From the NCBI GenBank assembly GCA_047601665.1, contig JASGIT010000001.1:4278001-4342000 (forward strand): 64,000 nucleotides of DNA. Direction: 5' to 3'. Positions 46,772 to 54,057 of this stretch are shown here, piece by piece (the first letter of the stretch is position 1; each line of letters begins with the position of its first letter). Below the pieces are notes generated by a model. That model made no database searches and was not told the origin of the DNA. It worked only from the letters and a program-made list of their open reading frames with translations. A program made the position numbers and the translations under genes. Source of the DNA: JASGIT01 sp047601665. GTDB lineage: Bacteria; Pseudomonadota; Gammaproteobacteria; Burkholderiales; Burkholderiaceae_C.

Positions 46772-47293
46772 ATGTCGTCAGACGGCCCTCTCGCAGTCGG
46801 CAACGAATCCAGTGCGACTGCGGTCTCCGCCCGTCCCGCAGCGGCCCGTCGCGGCCCGCCGGAATGCGGCATTGCGCTGACGCCTGAGTATGTGGCCGAG
46901 CGGCTTGCCGTCTGGAGCGATCCCGAATGTGCCGAGACGCAGCGGTTCCGCAAGCTCTACGGTGATGCGCATTGGCAGCGCGTAAGCACGTGGTTCAAGC
47001 CAGTCGGGACGATGTCAGGAGCGCCTAAGCGGCGAGTGATCCAAACCCGCGGGTTGCCGCTTCGCGGGCGATCCGCCTCCGTCGCACATCGACGCGCAGT
47101 ACTGCCTGCACCTTGTCAGCTTCTACCGCGCCATATTCCGATGAAGTCGCGGCTCCCGTTGAGCATCTGGCCGAAGCACAGATTGAAGTCTTGCTGGAGA
47201 AGGCCCCCGGGAGCGCGCGAACTTGAAGAAGCGAGCCTCGCGGTACCTACCGCTTGCAGGGTCGGTTGTCGGGCCTGGATCAAGCCAGCATGA
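46772..47293 (+). CDS. Hypothetical protein (uncertain)
   Basis: A 173-codon frame overlaps the 3' end of the EndoG-type nuclease gene by 14 bases. Residues about 35-76 (GIALTPEYVAERLAVWSDPE through FRKLYGDAHWQRVSTWF) look like a genuine, amphipathic protein segment, but the rest is Arg/Pro-rich and featureless. It may be the surviving part of a mobile-element gene. I recognise no family. Confidence 0.25.
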   Translation: MSSDGPLAVGNESSATAVSARPAAARRGPPECGIALTPEYVAERLAVWSDPECAETQRFRKLYGDAHWQRVSTWFKPVGTMSGAPKRRVIQTRGLPLRGRSASVAHRRAVLPAPCQLLPRHIPMKSRLPLSIWPKHRLKSCWRRPPGARELEEASLAVPTACRVGCRAWIKPA

Positions 47294-48215
47294 TGTCTCG
47301 CACATCCTTAAGCGAAGCAGCGAAGCTGGGACCCGCACCCGCAAGCACGTCGAGTTGTGTGAGCTCTCCGAAAGACAGGCCCGCCAAAGCTTCGATGGCC
47401 GCCAGCGGCCGTTGCTGATTCTCGAAGTCCCCGAAAACGAACGCCGGCTTCAGATCCGCGATCGCCTTGGCCTGCGAAGCGAGATAGCCAGTAGCCGTCA
47501 GCTGCTCGGTTTCATCGTGCAGGAAAGCGACCACCTTCCAGAAGCGCACCGGCACCTTCACCCCGTGAATTACCGGGTCCGAGCCGGCGAAGACGGGCCC
47601 GGTGAACACACTGACGCGCATGCTGTCGCGCTTGGTATTCGCCAGGATGTAGTCCTCGATTCCGCCCCACAGACCTGCATTGAAGCGCTGCACCTGCGGC
47701 GCAGCATTAGTGGCGTGGAACGTGTCCGCATCGGCGAGCTCCGCGATCGCCTTCGAGCCCCAGTCGGGGTCCTGCCTGCGGGTCATGTGGCCGCGGCTGA
47801 AATAGCCGTCCTTCTCGTTGCCGTAGACCTCCTTGAGGATCTGGTACTCCTGCGAAATGCGCGGATCAAACTTCCAGACGTCGCCCCGGGTGACGACTTT
47901 CGCCTTGGAGCCATCGATGTTGCAAGCGCTGAAGATCGGCATGCGCCGCGACTTGGAGACCGCCGTGGAAAAGTGGGTGTAGTCCAGCACATGGGTCTTG
48001 GCGCCCTTCCAGGTATGCATCGCCGCATCCTTCTTGGCTGCCGTGCTCAGCTTGGGCAGCGGCACCACGTAGTCCGGGCCGATGAAATCCGCCCGGTAGC
48101 CCTCCCTGTCCTCGTAGCTCTCGAGCGGATCGGGTGTCAGGCGCACGCGCTTCGCCTCCAGTTCCGGCAACGGCGTAAACCGGAAACGAGGCGTCGGTCT
48201 TTTGCTTTTTGTCAT
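47280..48215 (-). CDS. DNA/RNA non-specific endonuclease (NucA/EndoG family)
   Basis: This 311-residue protein starts at ATG 48215 with GGAG upstream. The beta-beta-alpha-metal nuclease motif is present as R141-G-H143 (YFSRGHMTRRQDPDWG; the family form is DRGH), with the metal-binding Asn at N170 in FHATNAAPQ and the trailing Asn in QRFNAGLW. Such enzymes cut DNA and RNA without sequence specificity. There is no signal peptide, so it would act in the cytoplasm unless held inactive. The C-terminal ~55 residues form an extension with FAASLKDVRD. It follows a subtilase and a small protein on the same strand, which suggests activation by cleavage. The gap contains a terminator-like hairpin, so its expression may be separately controlled. 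Confidence 0.88.
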   Translation of the reverse strand: MTKSKRPTPRFRFTPLPELEAKRVRLTPDPLESYEDREGYRADFIGPDYVVPLPKLSTAAKKDAAMHTWKGAKTHVLDYTHFSTAVSKSRRMPIFSACNIDGSKAKVVTRGDVWKFDPRISQEYQILKEVYGNEKDGYFSRGHMTRRQDPDWGSKAIAELADADTFHATNAAPQVQRFNAGLWGGIEDYILANTKRDSMRVSVFTGPVFAGSDPVIHGVKVPVRFWKVVAFLHDETEQLTATGYLASQAKAIADLKPAFVFGDFENQQRPLAAIEALAGLSFGELTQLDVLAGAGPSFAASLKDVRDIMLA

Positions 48216-48327
48216 GGTGCTACTCCACGGGCGGCCGCGGTGCAGCCGTTACAACATCGTAACTGCTGGAAACGCCAAGTGCGTGACGCGAGGGCCTGCG
48301 CCGGGCGACTTTTGCGCCGCGCGGAGC

Positions 48328-48361
48328 CCAAAAAGCAAAAAGCCCGGGACTCGCCCGGGCC
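48328..48361 (-). terminator. Rho-independent terminator between small gene and nuclease
   Basis: GCCCGGG (48342-48348), 5-base loop, CCCGGGC (48354-48360). On the minus strand the stem is followed by TTTTTGCTTTTT. It would stop transcripts coming from the subtilase and small gene before the nuclease. Confidence 0.75.
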
Positions 48362-48386
48362 TGTGATCGCTTCGTCCAGCCAAACG

Positions 48387-48629
48387 CTACGCGGTGGCGG
48401 CCCTGACGCGCTTGTGAGGAGGCTTGACCGACAGGCTGCGCTCCGGCGAGAACGTCCAGTTCTTGCACTGCCGCACGGCGGAGGCGACTGCGGATTCCTC
48501 GCCCTCGACGAGAACAGTGCCGGGAATGCGATCCAGGATCTTCGTCGCTTTGAGCGCGGACACGAGCGAACTCTCCTCCTGGCTGGAGGGGTCGCTGGGG
48601 CCCTGGTAGACAACGACGTATCGGCTCAT
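48387..48629 (-). CDS. Small protein, possible I9-propeptide-like subtilase partner
   Basis: This 80-residue protein starts 13 bases after the subtilase stop. The predicted order strand-helix-strand-strand-helix-strand (RYVVVYQG, SSLVSALKATKILDRIP, GTVLVEGEES, AVASAVRQC, WTFSPERSL) resembles the ferredoxin-like inhibitor I9/propeptide fold that folds and blocks subtilisins. Its position directly after a subtilase gene supports an inhibitor or chaperone role. This is a fold-level guess; no motif proves it. The Arg/Lys-rich tail (PHKRVRAATA) is unexplained. The start lacks a strong ribosome-binding site, which fits coupling to the upstream gene. Confidence 0.6.
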   Translation of the reverse strand: MSRYVVVYQGPSDPSSQEESSLVSALKATKILDRIPGTVLVEGEESAVASAVRQCKNWTFSPERSLSVKPPHKRVRAATA

Positions 48630-48641
48630 ATCGCAACCATG

Positions 48642-50156
48642 CTACAGCAAAACGCCTGCCCCTTCAAAGGTGGCACCGAGTCCGAGGGGCTGGGCAGCCG
48701 TCAGAGCGAGCTTGACGATGGCATCGGAACGCTTCTGATCCCGGTTCATGCCCAGGATCTTGGGTTGGCGCGACAGCTGCCGCGCCAGGGCGCCGGTCAG
48801 GGCGGGACAAGCCATGGAGGTGCCGTCCATCACCGCATAGCCGCCCGGATAGGTCGATACCACGCCCACGCCGGGACCGGTCAGCTTGACCTCGCTGCCC
48901 ACGTTGCTGAAGGCCGCGATGAAGTTCTTTGGATCCTTGCCGAACGGCTTGGCCACCTCCAGATCCTGCGCTGCCTTGGCGGGCCACGTGCCCTTGCGGC
49001 CAAAGGCGCTCACGCCCAGCACCTGGCTGTAACGGGCCGGGTAGTCGACGGGCGTCCGGTAGTCGTTGCCCGTGGCCGCCAGACACACCACACCCATGGC
49101 ACGGGCGCGCTGGATCTCGCGCAGCACGTCCGGCACATCCAGATCACCGCCTAGCGACAGGTTGATCAGGTCGCAGCCGTCGTCGACCGCCTGGCGGATT
49201 CCCTTGGCGATGTTGAACGACAGGGCTTTCTCCTGCCCCTTGCCGAAGACGCGGTAGACGTGCAGATCGACCTCGGGCGCCACGCCACGCACGCCCTGCC
49301 CTGCCAGCCCGCGGCCGGCGATGATGCCCGCGACGTGGGTGCCGTGGCCGACCTCGTCGGCGAACGCAGTCGCCCTCTCTCCCTTGACGACGTTGCAGCC
49401 CTTCGAGATGCGCAGGTCCGGGTGCTTGCTGACGCCGGTGTCGACCACGGCCACCTTCACGCCTGCGCCTTCGCCGTCCCTACCCTCGAGTCCGAGCACG
49501 CCGCGCACATCCTGCGCTGCCAGGTCGATGGGGAGGCAAACCAGGGTCAGCCGGCCGGCCGACGGATCGACCTTCAAAGCGTAGGCGGGCCAGTAGCCAG
49601 AAGGCGCGAAGGCCTCCACTGATGCCAACTGCCTGGTGGAAGCGGGCAACATCAACTTGGTCAGCCCCTTGGCGTTGGTCTTGTTGCTCGCCCCGATCCG
49701 GTTCACCCGGTCGCTGAGCCCCACCACGTCGACGTCGGCCAGAGGGCGATTTGCCACCGCATCGACCACCAGTACTTCGAGGACCTGCTTGACGCCGGCG
49801 GACACACCCAGTGCCGTTGCGATGTGAAAGCGCCGCAGCCACAGCGGTTCCAACTCGACGACGGGCACCATGCGCAAGCCCGGCTCGGTTTGCAGCAGCT
49901 TGACGCGCTGTTCCTCCGTCATCGCCACCAGCGCAGTCTCGCTTGGCGCGACCTCGTCGACCAGCACTACGTTGTCCAGCCCCGGACGCACGGTAGAAAG
50001 CGATACGCTCGGCCTGGCACTCGCGCGGAAGTGCCGGCTGGCCGCCCGCATGAACGTCTCGCTGCCGCCAGGATTGGCCTGGTTCCACACGTTCACATTG
50101 GGAAGGATCACGAACAGGGAACGGTCCTGCTCCCGGGTTTTCTTTGCGGCCAACAT
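48642..50156 (-). CDS. Subtilisin-like serine protease (S8)
   Basis: This 504-residue protein starts at ATG 50156 with GAGGAG 6 bases upstream. The catalytic domain (about 230-490) has Asp239 in AVVDTGVSKHPDL, His271 in GHGTHVAGIIAG, oxyanion Asn364 in ATGND and Ser447 in DGTSMACPA, all intact. The N-terminal ~225 residues hold a possible I9-like stretch and a beta-rich segment (VLEVLVVDAVANRPLADVDV) reminiscent of a CarboxypepD_reg-like module. No signal peptide is seen, so the protease should stay in the cytoplasm, which is unusual for secreted nutritional subtilases. With the following small protein and nuclease it forms a compact protease-regulator-nuclease cluster on an island. Confidence 0.9.
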   Translation of the reverse strand: MLAAKKTREQDRSLFVILPNVNVWNQANPGGSETFMRAASRHFRASARPSVSLSTVRPGLDNVVLVDEVAPSETALVAMTEEQRVKLLQTEPGLRMVPVVELEPLWLRRFHIATALGVSAGVKQVLEVLVVDAVANRPLADVDVVGLSDRVNRIGASNKTNAKGLTKLMLPASTRQLASVEAFAPSGYWPAYALKVDPSAGRLTLVCLPIDLAAQDVRGVLGLEGRDGEGAGVKVAVVDTGVSKHPDLRISKGCNVVKGERATAFADEVGHGTHVAGIIAGRGLAGQGVRGVAPEVDLHVYRVFGKGQEKALSFNIAKGIRQAVDDGCDLINLSLGGDLDVPDVLREIQRARAMGVVCLAATGNDYRTPVDYPARYSQVLGVSAFGRKGTWPAKAAQDLEVAKPFGKDPKNFIAAFSNVGSEVKLTGPGVGVVSTYPGGYAVMDGTSMACPALTGALARQLSRQPKILGMNRDQKRSDAIVKLALTAAQPLGLGATFEGAGVLL

Positions 50157-50493
50157 GCGGGCTCCTCTGGTGCCATGGCGATGATTGTTGACTTCATCAT
50201 AGGCATGCTGGAGCATGTCCCCCCATGTACAGCCAGTCGTCCTCCGGTTCAGCGCTTCAATCGGTTCTTGGCTTTTTCCAAGCCGCCGGTTCGCAAGTCT
50301 GAAGTGGGACCAGCGCGGCGGCCAGTTTATCGCCAACTTCGTCGCGGCCAAGAAGCGGGTCAACACGGCGCAGACCCAGGCGGGGCCTACCGCGCCCGTG
50401 GCGCTGAACACCGCAGGCTGTGCCACGGTCGATCCCACCACCGGCGGCATTCTGCCGGGCCCTTGCTTAACATGGCGGATTTGAAGGAACGCC
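50157..50493. other. Region with a short coding remnant
   Basis: This 337-base gap lies between the divergent subtilase and Lar-like genes. On the plus strand 50304-50484 reads WDQRGGQFIANFVAAKKRVN and on to GGILPGPCLTWRI, which looks protein-like but has no start or recognised family. The subtilase promoter must lie in the left part. Confidence 0.3.
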
Positions 50494-50813
50494 ATGGGCG
50501 CCGCACTCGAACCCTGCCCTCACTGCAAAGAAACAACCGCGATCGACTACGTGTTCTCGGGTCCCAGGGTTTCTTTGAGTGCAAGGCGTGCGGAACCCTT
50601 GGTGCCCGCGATGCGATGGCAGCAGATCCCCATGGCTTTGCGAACGCCGCACGTGTGGCGTGGAACCGGCGCGCGCACGTGCCAGGTGGGTGCCCCTTCT
50701 GCGGCAACGTCGACAACCTGCATGTCGAAGGCGAGGAAGGTGAGCGAATTCACTGCGGTGAATGCGATGCGATCTGGCCGAGCGATCCCGATGGGAAACT
50801 GATCTGGCAGTGA
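50494..50813 (+). pseudogene. Lar-like zinc-ribbon protein, frameshifted
   Basis: ATG 50494 gives MGAALEPCPHCKETTAIDYV, then the frame shifts near 50560. The other frame continues GFFECKACGTLG, VAWNRRAHVPGGCPFCGNVDNL and HCGECDAIWPSD to a stop at 50813. Paired C-x2-C motifs and the AWNRR segment are the mark of Lar/restriction-alleviation-like proteins from phages and plasmids. One base is missing, so it is probably inactive unless this is a sequencing error. Confidence 0.55.
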
Positions 50814-50936
50814 GGGGGAGCATTTCTCGCTGCCTTGCGGCGTCTTCGGCGTGATCGCCTGCGATGCATGCCCTGGGGCACCCGACAGGCCCGGGCGATG
50901 CCGCGCACCGGATTGCCACAGCGACAGCGGCCGCCT

Positions 50937-51593
50937 TCAGCGCAATGAGCATCTCGACATACGGAAGGTGATCGACCAGCGCAGCGCCTTCACGGGCGGC
51001 ACGCTGTGCTGCCAGCCCCAGCGCGCGACCCCTGCCATCTGGTAGATCGAGCGCGGCGCGACTTCGAACTGCAGCACCTGCCGCCTGGCCGCGTCATCGG
51101 GCGGATAGGGCCTGAAGCGCAGCACCGCCTCGCTGCCAAGCGACACGCCTACGATGGTCTCGAAGTCGGGCACATCGCGGTGCCATCCCAGCGGCGTGCC
51201 CGGCGCGTACTCGGCCACCAGCACCTGCACCAGCCTCTCGGGATCGACGCCCAGCCAGCGCGCGACGCAGTCGCGCAGCGGCGCCAGCCGGTCATCCAGG
51301 GGCTGGCCCGGCCGCAGCACGTTGGCCTTGAAGTCGTACGAGCCGCCGAAGCTAACCACCCGGCGGCGCGCCAGGTACGCCTTGTACCGGGCCGCGTGCA
51401 GCGGCAGTGTGCGCACGACCTCCAGCAGCGCAGCCTCCTCCTGCACGCTGAGAAACCCGGTCTCGTAACGCAGGCCGGGAATGGCCACGGCCGCCTCGGT
51501 CTCAGCGAACAGCGCAGCCTGCGTCGCCCCTGCCGGCACCGCGCTGCCGAAGTCCCGACTTTCTCGCTCGACCTTTCCCACGGACAGCAACAT
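50937..51593 (-). CDS. AlkB-like 2-oxoglutarate/Fe(II) oxygenase
   Basis: This 218-residue protein has the AlkB iron ligands H-x-D in PLGWHRDVPDFE (about 139-141), the second His in RWGWQHSVPP (about 196) and the 2-oxoglutarate Arg pair in LRWSITFR (about 204-210). The substrate-side segment ETIVGVSLGSEAVLRFR is typical of the family. AlkB proteins remove alkyl groups from DNA or RNA bases by oxidative demethylation. It is divergent from the imuA pseudogene and shares its short promoter region with a LexA box, so it may be damage-inducible. Confidence 0.88.
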   Translation of the reverse strand: MLLSVGKVERESRDFGSAVPAGATQAALFAETEAAVAIPGLRYETGFLSVQEEAALLEVVRTLPLHAARYKAYLARRRVVSFGGSYDFKANVLRPGQPLDDRLAPLRDCVARWLGVDPERLVQVLVAEYAPGTPLGWHRDVPDFETIVGVSLGSEAVLRFRPYPPDDAARRQVLQFEVAPRSIYQMAGVARWGWQHSVPPVKALRWSITFRMSRCSLR

Positions 51594-51605
51594 TCGTTTG
51601 TGAGG

Positions 51606-51621
51606 CTGTATAAAATATCAG
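51606..51621. promoter_or_regulatory. LexA (SOS) box
   Basis: CTGTATAAAATATCAG fits CTG-N10-CAG, the LexA consensus of beta- and gammaproteobacteria. It lies 12 bases before the imuA ATG and 12 bases before the divergent AlkB-like ATG, so it may control both. Confidence 0.8.
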
Positions 51622-51633
51622 TATTCTAAGACT

Positions 51634-52439
51634 ATGTCCGCCGTCCCCACCCTTCCCCTCGCCACGAACGAGCCCCAGGCGTCCACGCTGGAAGCCGTGC
51701 TTCCGGCCGGCACGCCCAGTCCGTGTGGCGCGGCAGCGCGCTGGGGCGGCCGGTGGTGGGTACGGTGCCCTCCGGGTGGGCTGCGCTGGACGCCGAACTG
51801 CCTGGCGGCGGATGGCCATGCCGCTCGGTCACCGAGATCCTGACCGCCCAGCCTGCCGTGCTGGAGTGGCGCTTGCTGGGACCGGGCCTGCGCCCCATGG
51901 TAGATGCGGGCGACCAGATCGTGGTCGTCGGCCCGCCCCTGCACCCTCACCTGCCGGGCCTGCAGCACCTGGGCCTGTCCGAGCGCCAGTTCGTGTAGAT
52001 CCAGGCCGAGGCGCCGGCCGAGCGCCTCTGGGTGACCGAGCAGATCCTCAAGTCCAACGCGGCCGGCGCCATCGTCGCGTGGCTCCCCAAGGCCAGAAGC
52101 GAACAGCTGCGCCGCCTGCAGGTCTGTGCCCAGGCCTGCAAGGGGCTGGTGTTCCTCTGCCGGCCCGAGGCCGCGCGCCACGAAGCCGCGGCCGCGCCGC
52201 TGCGCGTCCATGCGGCAGCATACGAGGACTGGCAACTGGGCGTCCAGTTGCTCAAGCGCAAGGGTCCGCCCCATGATCACCCACTGCTGTTGCCGTCGGT
52301 GCCCGGCGGCCTGTCCGCGGTAATGACGCCCAGGCTGCGCCAGCCCAGCCGCCTGCACCTGTCTTCATCCCAGGAGGCCGCCCGCGATGCTGTGGTGCAC
52401 GCTGCTGATACGGAACGAACCCGACGCACCGCAGCCTGA
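51634..52439 (+). pseudogene. imuA: imuA, SOS mutagenesis cassette gene, inactivated
   Basis: The first ~30 codons from ATG 51634 lose frame near 51715, where the other frame begins VWRGSALGRPVVGTVPSGWAALDAELPGGGW, the characteristic ImuA start. That frame hits TAG at 51996-51998 in place of the Trp expected in RQFVWIQAEAPAERL, then runs on (AGAIVAWLPKARSEQLRRLQ) to about 52330 before similarity ends. ImuA is a RecA-like accessory protein acting with ImuB and DnaE2 in damage-induced mutagenesis. With one frameshift and one nonsense codon it is not functional. The intact SOS box upstream shows what it was. Confidence 0.82.
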
Positions 52440-52479
52440 GTCTGATGACCGACTCCAGCCTGATAACGCGAGTTGCTGA
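52387..52479 (+). pseudogene. imuB: imuB N-terminal stub
   Basis: ATG 52387 gives MLWCTLLIRNEPDAPQPE, similar to the conserved MLW-A-LLLP opening of ImuB, in the position expected after imuA. It is stopped at 52479. The polymerase-like body is absent, replaced by an hsdR fragment on the other strand. This is the breakpoint of an island insertion or deletion. Confidence 0.5.
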
Positions 52480-52520
52480 TCAATCAAGTCGGCTCGTGTC
52501 TGTGCCTCGGATTTAGACAT
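52440..52520 (-). pseudogene. HsdR-like N-terminal fragment
   Basis: ATG 52520 reads MSKSEAQTRADLIDQQLALSGW, the usual first residues of type I restriction HsdR and related DEAD/DEAH helicase subunits, and then runs into the imuB stub. Only about 22 residues remain. It marks a restriction locus lost by recombination at this junction. Confidence 0.5.
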
Positions 52521-52646
52521 GCCTAGCCTCCCTGGCGATGCGGACGCGTTGGCTACCTGCGGCCATTTCCTCGGTCTGGAACGCGGGCACATTGCCGCAA
52601 GTGTGATCGTCGCGAATGTCGAGGCTGAAAATACTTTTTCTAGTCT

Positions 52647-53708
52647 TCATTTCTCACCGACTTGATTGATGCGAAGCCACTTTGCTCCACGCCCCTTGCC
52701 GGTCGATTCGATCAGTCCCTCTGACTTCATCGCCCGCAATACCAGCCGTACCATGTCCCGGCTCACGCCCGGGCAAGCCTCTTCAATCTCGGAAATCGAG
52801 AACGGCAGGGTGCGCCCCAGAACTTCCGTCCGCACCCGGTCGCCTTTACTGCCACGGCCACGCTCGATGGTGCCGACACGCTCCTCGAACTCGCGGTATG
52901 CCCGTAGCAAGGCTCCCCAGAAGTAGTCGAGCCAGGGCTTTACGTCGTGCTGCCCCTGGTGCCAGCCCTGCGAGCTTGCTTCCAGCGTCTCGTAATAGCT
53001 TTCCTTGGTATCTTCGAAGATGCGTTCCAAGCTGATGTAGCGGCCCACGACATAGTCGAAGTGGTAGAGCAGCAGCAAGGTTAGCAGCCGCGACATGCGA
53101 CCGTTGCCATCCGGGAAGGGGTGGATGCACAGGAAGTCGAGCATCGCCAGCGGCACCAGCACCAGAGGGTCTGCCAGGTGCTGATCCAGTGCAGTGGCGT
53201 AGCGCCCGGTCAGATCGGCCATGGCCATGGGTGTGAGGTGCGCAGCAACTGGCTGGAAGCGCAACCGCGACGTGCCATCGGGATGGCGTTCGATGATGTC
53301 GTTGTTGGTGGCTTTCCAGCGCCCGCCCGTCTGCGGCATGTAGCGGTACAGCAGGGTGTGCAGTTGCAGCACTACGCCTTCGCTGAAAGGCATGTGCGTG
53401 GCGGATTCGTGGATCAGCGCCAGGGCATCACGGTAGCCGGCGATCTCCTGTTCGGAGCGGCTCTTTGGCGTTGCGTTGCGGATGACCAGAGACTTCAACC
53501 GCGAGGGCGCTACGACAACACCTTCCAGCCGGTTGGATGACTCGGTGGACTCCACCACCGCGATCTGGCGCAGGCCCTTGAGGGCTTCGGGCGACTGCAC
53601 GGCGTAGAGTTGCTGCTTGCCCTGGTACTCGCCCAATGTGCGCAACGTGGCAGCCTGGGTGCCGTCGAAACGCAGCGCGGCAAGGTACTCGGGTGTGAGC
53701 GAATGCAT
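52647..53708 (-). CDS. Fic-domain protein (AMPylase), with N-terminal inhibitory helix and C-terminal winged helix
   Basis: This 353-residue protein carries the complete Fic motif HPFPDGNGRMSR (about 193-204) with its catalytic His. The ESTESSNRLEG segment near 53-63 has the S/T-x3-E-G/N pattern of the autoinhibitory helix of class II Fic proteins. The C-terminal ~80 residues form a winged-helix-like domain (FSISEIEEACPGVSRDMVRL, then SEGLIESTGKGRGAKW). Fic enzymes transfer AMP to Tyr/Thr of target proteins; island-borne ones with this layout may also bind DNA. The start is ATG 53708. Repeats of AAATGGGGTA upstream could be its operators. No separate antitoxin gene is seen, consistent with an internal inhibitor. 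Confidence 0.88.
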   Translation of the reverse strand: MHSLTPEYLAALRFDGTQAATLRTLGEYQGKQQLYAVQSPEALKGLRQIAVVESTESSNRLEGVVVAPSRLKSLVIRNATPKSRSEQEIAGYRDALALIHESATHMPFSEGVVLQLHTLLYRYMPQTGGRWKATNNDIIERHPDGTSRLRFQPVAAHLTPMAMADLTGRYATALDQHLADPLVLVPLAMLDFLCIHPFPDGNGRMSRLLTLLLLYHFDYVVGRYISLERIFEDTKESYYETLEASSQGWHQGQHDVKPWLDYFWGALLRAYREFEERVGTIERGRGSKGDRVRTEVLGRTLPFSISEIEEACPGVSRDMVRLVLRAMKSEGLIESTGKGRGAKWLRINQVGEK

Positions 53709-53730
53709 GGAAATGTAAGCCCAGGCTATC

Positions 53731-53935
53731 TAAATGGGGTAATAATAGCCGTTAAATGGGGTACTTTCTCTAAAAATGCCTCATTATCGGTGTTTGATTA
53801 CCCCATTTCCTGAACATTGGACCGGTCGTGAGGGGCTGGCGTGGCTGACTGGGGAAGGAATGGGGCGACATCAATCCAAAAAACAGGGTAATTTAAAATA
53901 ATTACCCTGTTTATTTTTATCGTTCACCCCATTTC
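53731..53935. repeat. AAATGGGGTA repeats between fic and int
   Basis: TAAATGGGGTA occurs at 53731-53741 and 53753-53763 (22-base spacing), with the reverse complement TACCCCATTT at 53799-53808 and a partial ACCCCATTT near 53926-53935. They flank the fic start and precede the integrase 3' end. They could be Fic operators or integrase arm-type sites. Confidence 0.6.
53881..53912. terminator. Bidirectional terminator hairpin downstream of int
   Basis: AAACAGGGTAATT, 6-base loop, AATTACCCTGTTT: a perfect 13-base stem. A-runs on the left and a T-rich right flank (TTATTTTTAT) give U-tracts on both strands, so it can end int transcription (minus strand) and block readthrough from the left. Confidence 0.75.
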
Positions 53936-54057
53936 CAGCGCCCAGCCTTGGGCAAAGGCAAATGGCAAGGGAATGGCACTCAAGGGACAACGGCCCTGTC
54001 CAGAACAGGAAAAGGCCGCCCTGTCGGTTCGTTCTGCAACACCCAGCCAACTCTTCC

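Noticed and set aside
49824..50490. Plus-strand frame over the subtilase N-terminus
   Set aside because: Antisense to a gene with a complete S8 catalytic triad; only its end beyond 50494 is real (Lar-like).
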